Source: CAYMLQ01 sp964390795 (GTDB taxonomy: Bacteria > Verrucomicrobiota > Kiritimatiellia > RFP12 > UBA1067). From it: DNA of 15,004 nt. The stretch lies in contig CAYMLQ010000109.1 in assembly GCA_964390795.1 (NCBI GenBank), positions 1 to 15,004 on the forward strand. The letters are read 5' to 3'. Position numbers and translations under genes: made by a program. Under the pieces are notes generated by a model. That model searched no databases. It had not been told where the DNA came from and saw nothing but the letters and a program-made list of their open reading frames with translations. Below are positions 13,861 to 15,004 of this stretch, piece by piece. How positions within the stretch are numbered: position 1 is the first letter of the stretch; every line of letters begins with the position of its first letter.

Positions 13861-15004
13861 ATGAGACTGATGACGATGTGGGTTTTCTTGGGGACGTTGG
13901 GGCTGATGGCGGTGTGTCATGTGCGGGGGCAGGGGAGTGGTGCGACGTTTCCTGAGCTCTCCAGGCATATCCTGACGCCGCCAGCCGGACCGGCTCCGCG
14001 GTTCAACGGCGCTCGGGTGTACGGCGTGCGGCCGGGGAGCCCGCTCCAGTACACGCTGGCGGTGTCGGGGCTGCGCCCCATGGCCTTTGCGGCGGCGGGG
14101 CTGCCGGAGGGGGCGACATTTGATGCGGCCAGAGGGTTGATTCGCGGCGCTGTCTGCGTGCCTGGCACGCACCGCGTCCGGCTCACCGCGACGAACGCGG
14201 CGGGTACGGCGGAGCGTGAATTGAAGCTGGTCGTCGGCGAAACGTTCTCGCTCACGCCGCCGATGGGCTGCAACACGTGGGGCGGTCTCGGGCCGTTCGT
14301 CAGCGAGAAGGGCGTGCGGGCGTCCGCCGAGGCGATGGTGAAGAAGGGGCTTATCAACCACGGCTACTGCTACGTCAACATCGATGACGGCTGGCAGGGC
14401 TCGCGCGGCGGGGCGCACAACGGGATTCAGCCGAACGAGAAGTTCGGCGATATGAAGACGTTCTGTGACGATCTGCACGCGATGGGGCTGAAGGTCGGCA
14501 ACTACTCGACGCCGTGGCGGACGAGCTACGCGGGGTTTGTTGGCGGGTCGAGCGACAGCGCCGACGGAACGTGGGCGAAGCTGCCGCCGGGCGCGAAGAA
14601 GGGTTGGACGCACGGCCCGTACCGCTTTGAGATCAGCGACGCGCGGCAGGCGGCGGAATGGGGCATCGATTACTTCAAATACGACTGGGGCATCGACAGT
14701 ATCGAGTTGGCCAAGCTCATGGGCGATGCGCTGCGCGCGCAGCCGCGCGACATTGTGTTGGAACTGTCAAACACAGCTCCGTTCAAGGACGCACAGGCGT
14801 ATACCGATATCGGCACGATGACGCGCACGGACGGAGACCTCGTGGACGTGTGGTCGAAGACGCAGCTCGACGCGGGTAAGCAGAAGTGGGCGCTGGGGAT
14901 CCGCGACTTGTGGGTCGCGCACAAAAAGTGGAAAAAGTACAATCGTCCGGGCCACTGGAACATGCCGTGTCCGCTGCGCGTGGGCCTGCTGGGCGGCTGG
15001 GACA
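13861..15004 (+). CDS. Secreted Ig-like/GH27 alpha-galactosidase-like protein, 3' end beyond window
   Basis: The reading frame stays open for 381 codons to the window edge. After a signal peptide (about 1-24), residues 36-130 match the He_PIG_assoc/putative-Ig region that precedes many GH27-like enzymes (ILTPPAGPAPRFNG, VYGVRPGSPLQY, ATNAAGTAE). The GH27 barrel starts at LTPPMGCNTWGG. IDDGW (D175, D176) and YFKYDWG (nucleophile D275) are conserved, and RTDGDLVDVW places D326 at the acid/base position. In contrast the usual W-N-D-P-D motif reads HWNMPCPLRVG (366-375): both Asp are replaced by Met368 and Cys370, so specificity may differ from ordinary alpha-galactosidase. GGGAGG 5 bases before the ATG supports the start. 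It probably belongs to the same cluster as GH16 despite the 149-bp gap. Confidence 0.88.
   Translation, partial: MRLMTMWVFLGTLGLMAVCHVRGQGSGATFPELSRHILTPPAGPAPRFNGARVYGVRPGSPLQYTLAVSGLRPMAFAAAGLPEGATFDAARGLIRGAVCVPGTHRVRLTATNAAGTAERELKLVVGETFSLTPPMGCNTWGGLGPFVSEKGVRASAEAMVKKGLINHGYCYVNIDDGWQGSRGGAHNGIQPNEKFGDMKTFCDDLHAMGLKVGNYSTPWRTSYAGFVGGSSDSADGTWAKLPPGAKKGWTHGPYRFEISDARQAAEWGIDYFKYDWGIDSIELAKLMGDALRAQPRDIVLELSNTAPFKDAQAYTDIGTMTRTDGDLVDVWSKTQLDAGKQKWALGIRDLWVAHKKWKKYNRPGHWNMPCPLRVGLLGGWD

Overview
The window is GC-rich DNA that looks chromosomal and comes from a polysaccharide-degrading bacterium. The mix of genes points to the PVC superphylum, most likely a Kiritimatiellota, Lentisphaerota or Verrucomicrobiota relative. 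The pointers are a DUF5107-TPR protein, an Ig-like/GH27 fusion, a regulator joining a LacI-type sensor to an AraC DNA-binding domain, a Tat-exported TIM-barrel epimerase, and short dispersed hairpin or heptamer repeats between genes. The clade is inferred from gene families only; no rRNA or other marker is present. I see no tRNA, rRNA, CRISPR array, transposase or phage gene.

Layout. Positions 1-55 carry two tandem copies of a short hairpin repeat. Positions 111-1052 (minus) encode a Tat-exported sugar isomerase/epimerase-like protein. A divergent promoter region separates it from a ribbon-helix-helix antitoxin/MazF toxin pair (1172-1725), whose promoter geometry predicts a leaderless mRNA. 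A three-gene plus-strand operon follows (1784-8031): a secreted glycosidase-like TIM-barrel protein with an N-terminal carbohydrate-binding-like domain, a membrane-anchored or secreted HExxH metallopeptidase-like protein, and a large NHL-repeat lipoprotein that I count as 18 blades in a 12+6 arrangement.

The NHL gene ends convergently, 4 bp from the end of a minus-strand XylR-like regulator (8036-9226). Across a 249-bp regulatory region, a second plus-strand carbohydrate cluster runs to the window end: a 1113-residue DUF5107-TPR protein (9476-12817), a GH16 endo-glycanase (12839-13711) and a GH27 alpha-galactosidase-like enzyme (13861 to beyond the window). The regulatory region holds an inverted repeat over the regulator's own start, a possible three-segment attenuator, a perfect 10-bp inverted repeat with a 9-bp spacer, and a plausible promoter.

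How the parts may work together (inference): the regulator senses a sugar or oligosaccharide and controls the divergent cluster. GH16 would cut a beta-linked galactan or glucan outside the cytoplasm, the GH27-like enzyme would trim alpha-linked side groups or ends, and the DUF5107-TPR protein would bind or process sugar and scaffold partners. The most unusual structures are a 50-bp double-hairpin element whose 3' end can pair with the GH27 ribosome binding site, a dispersed repeat present in both intergenic and coding DNA, and the modular NHL protein.
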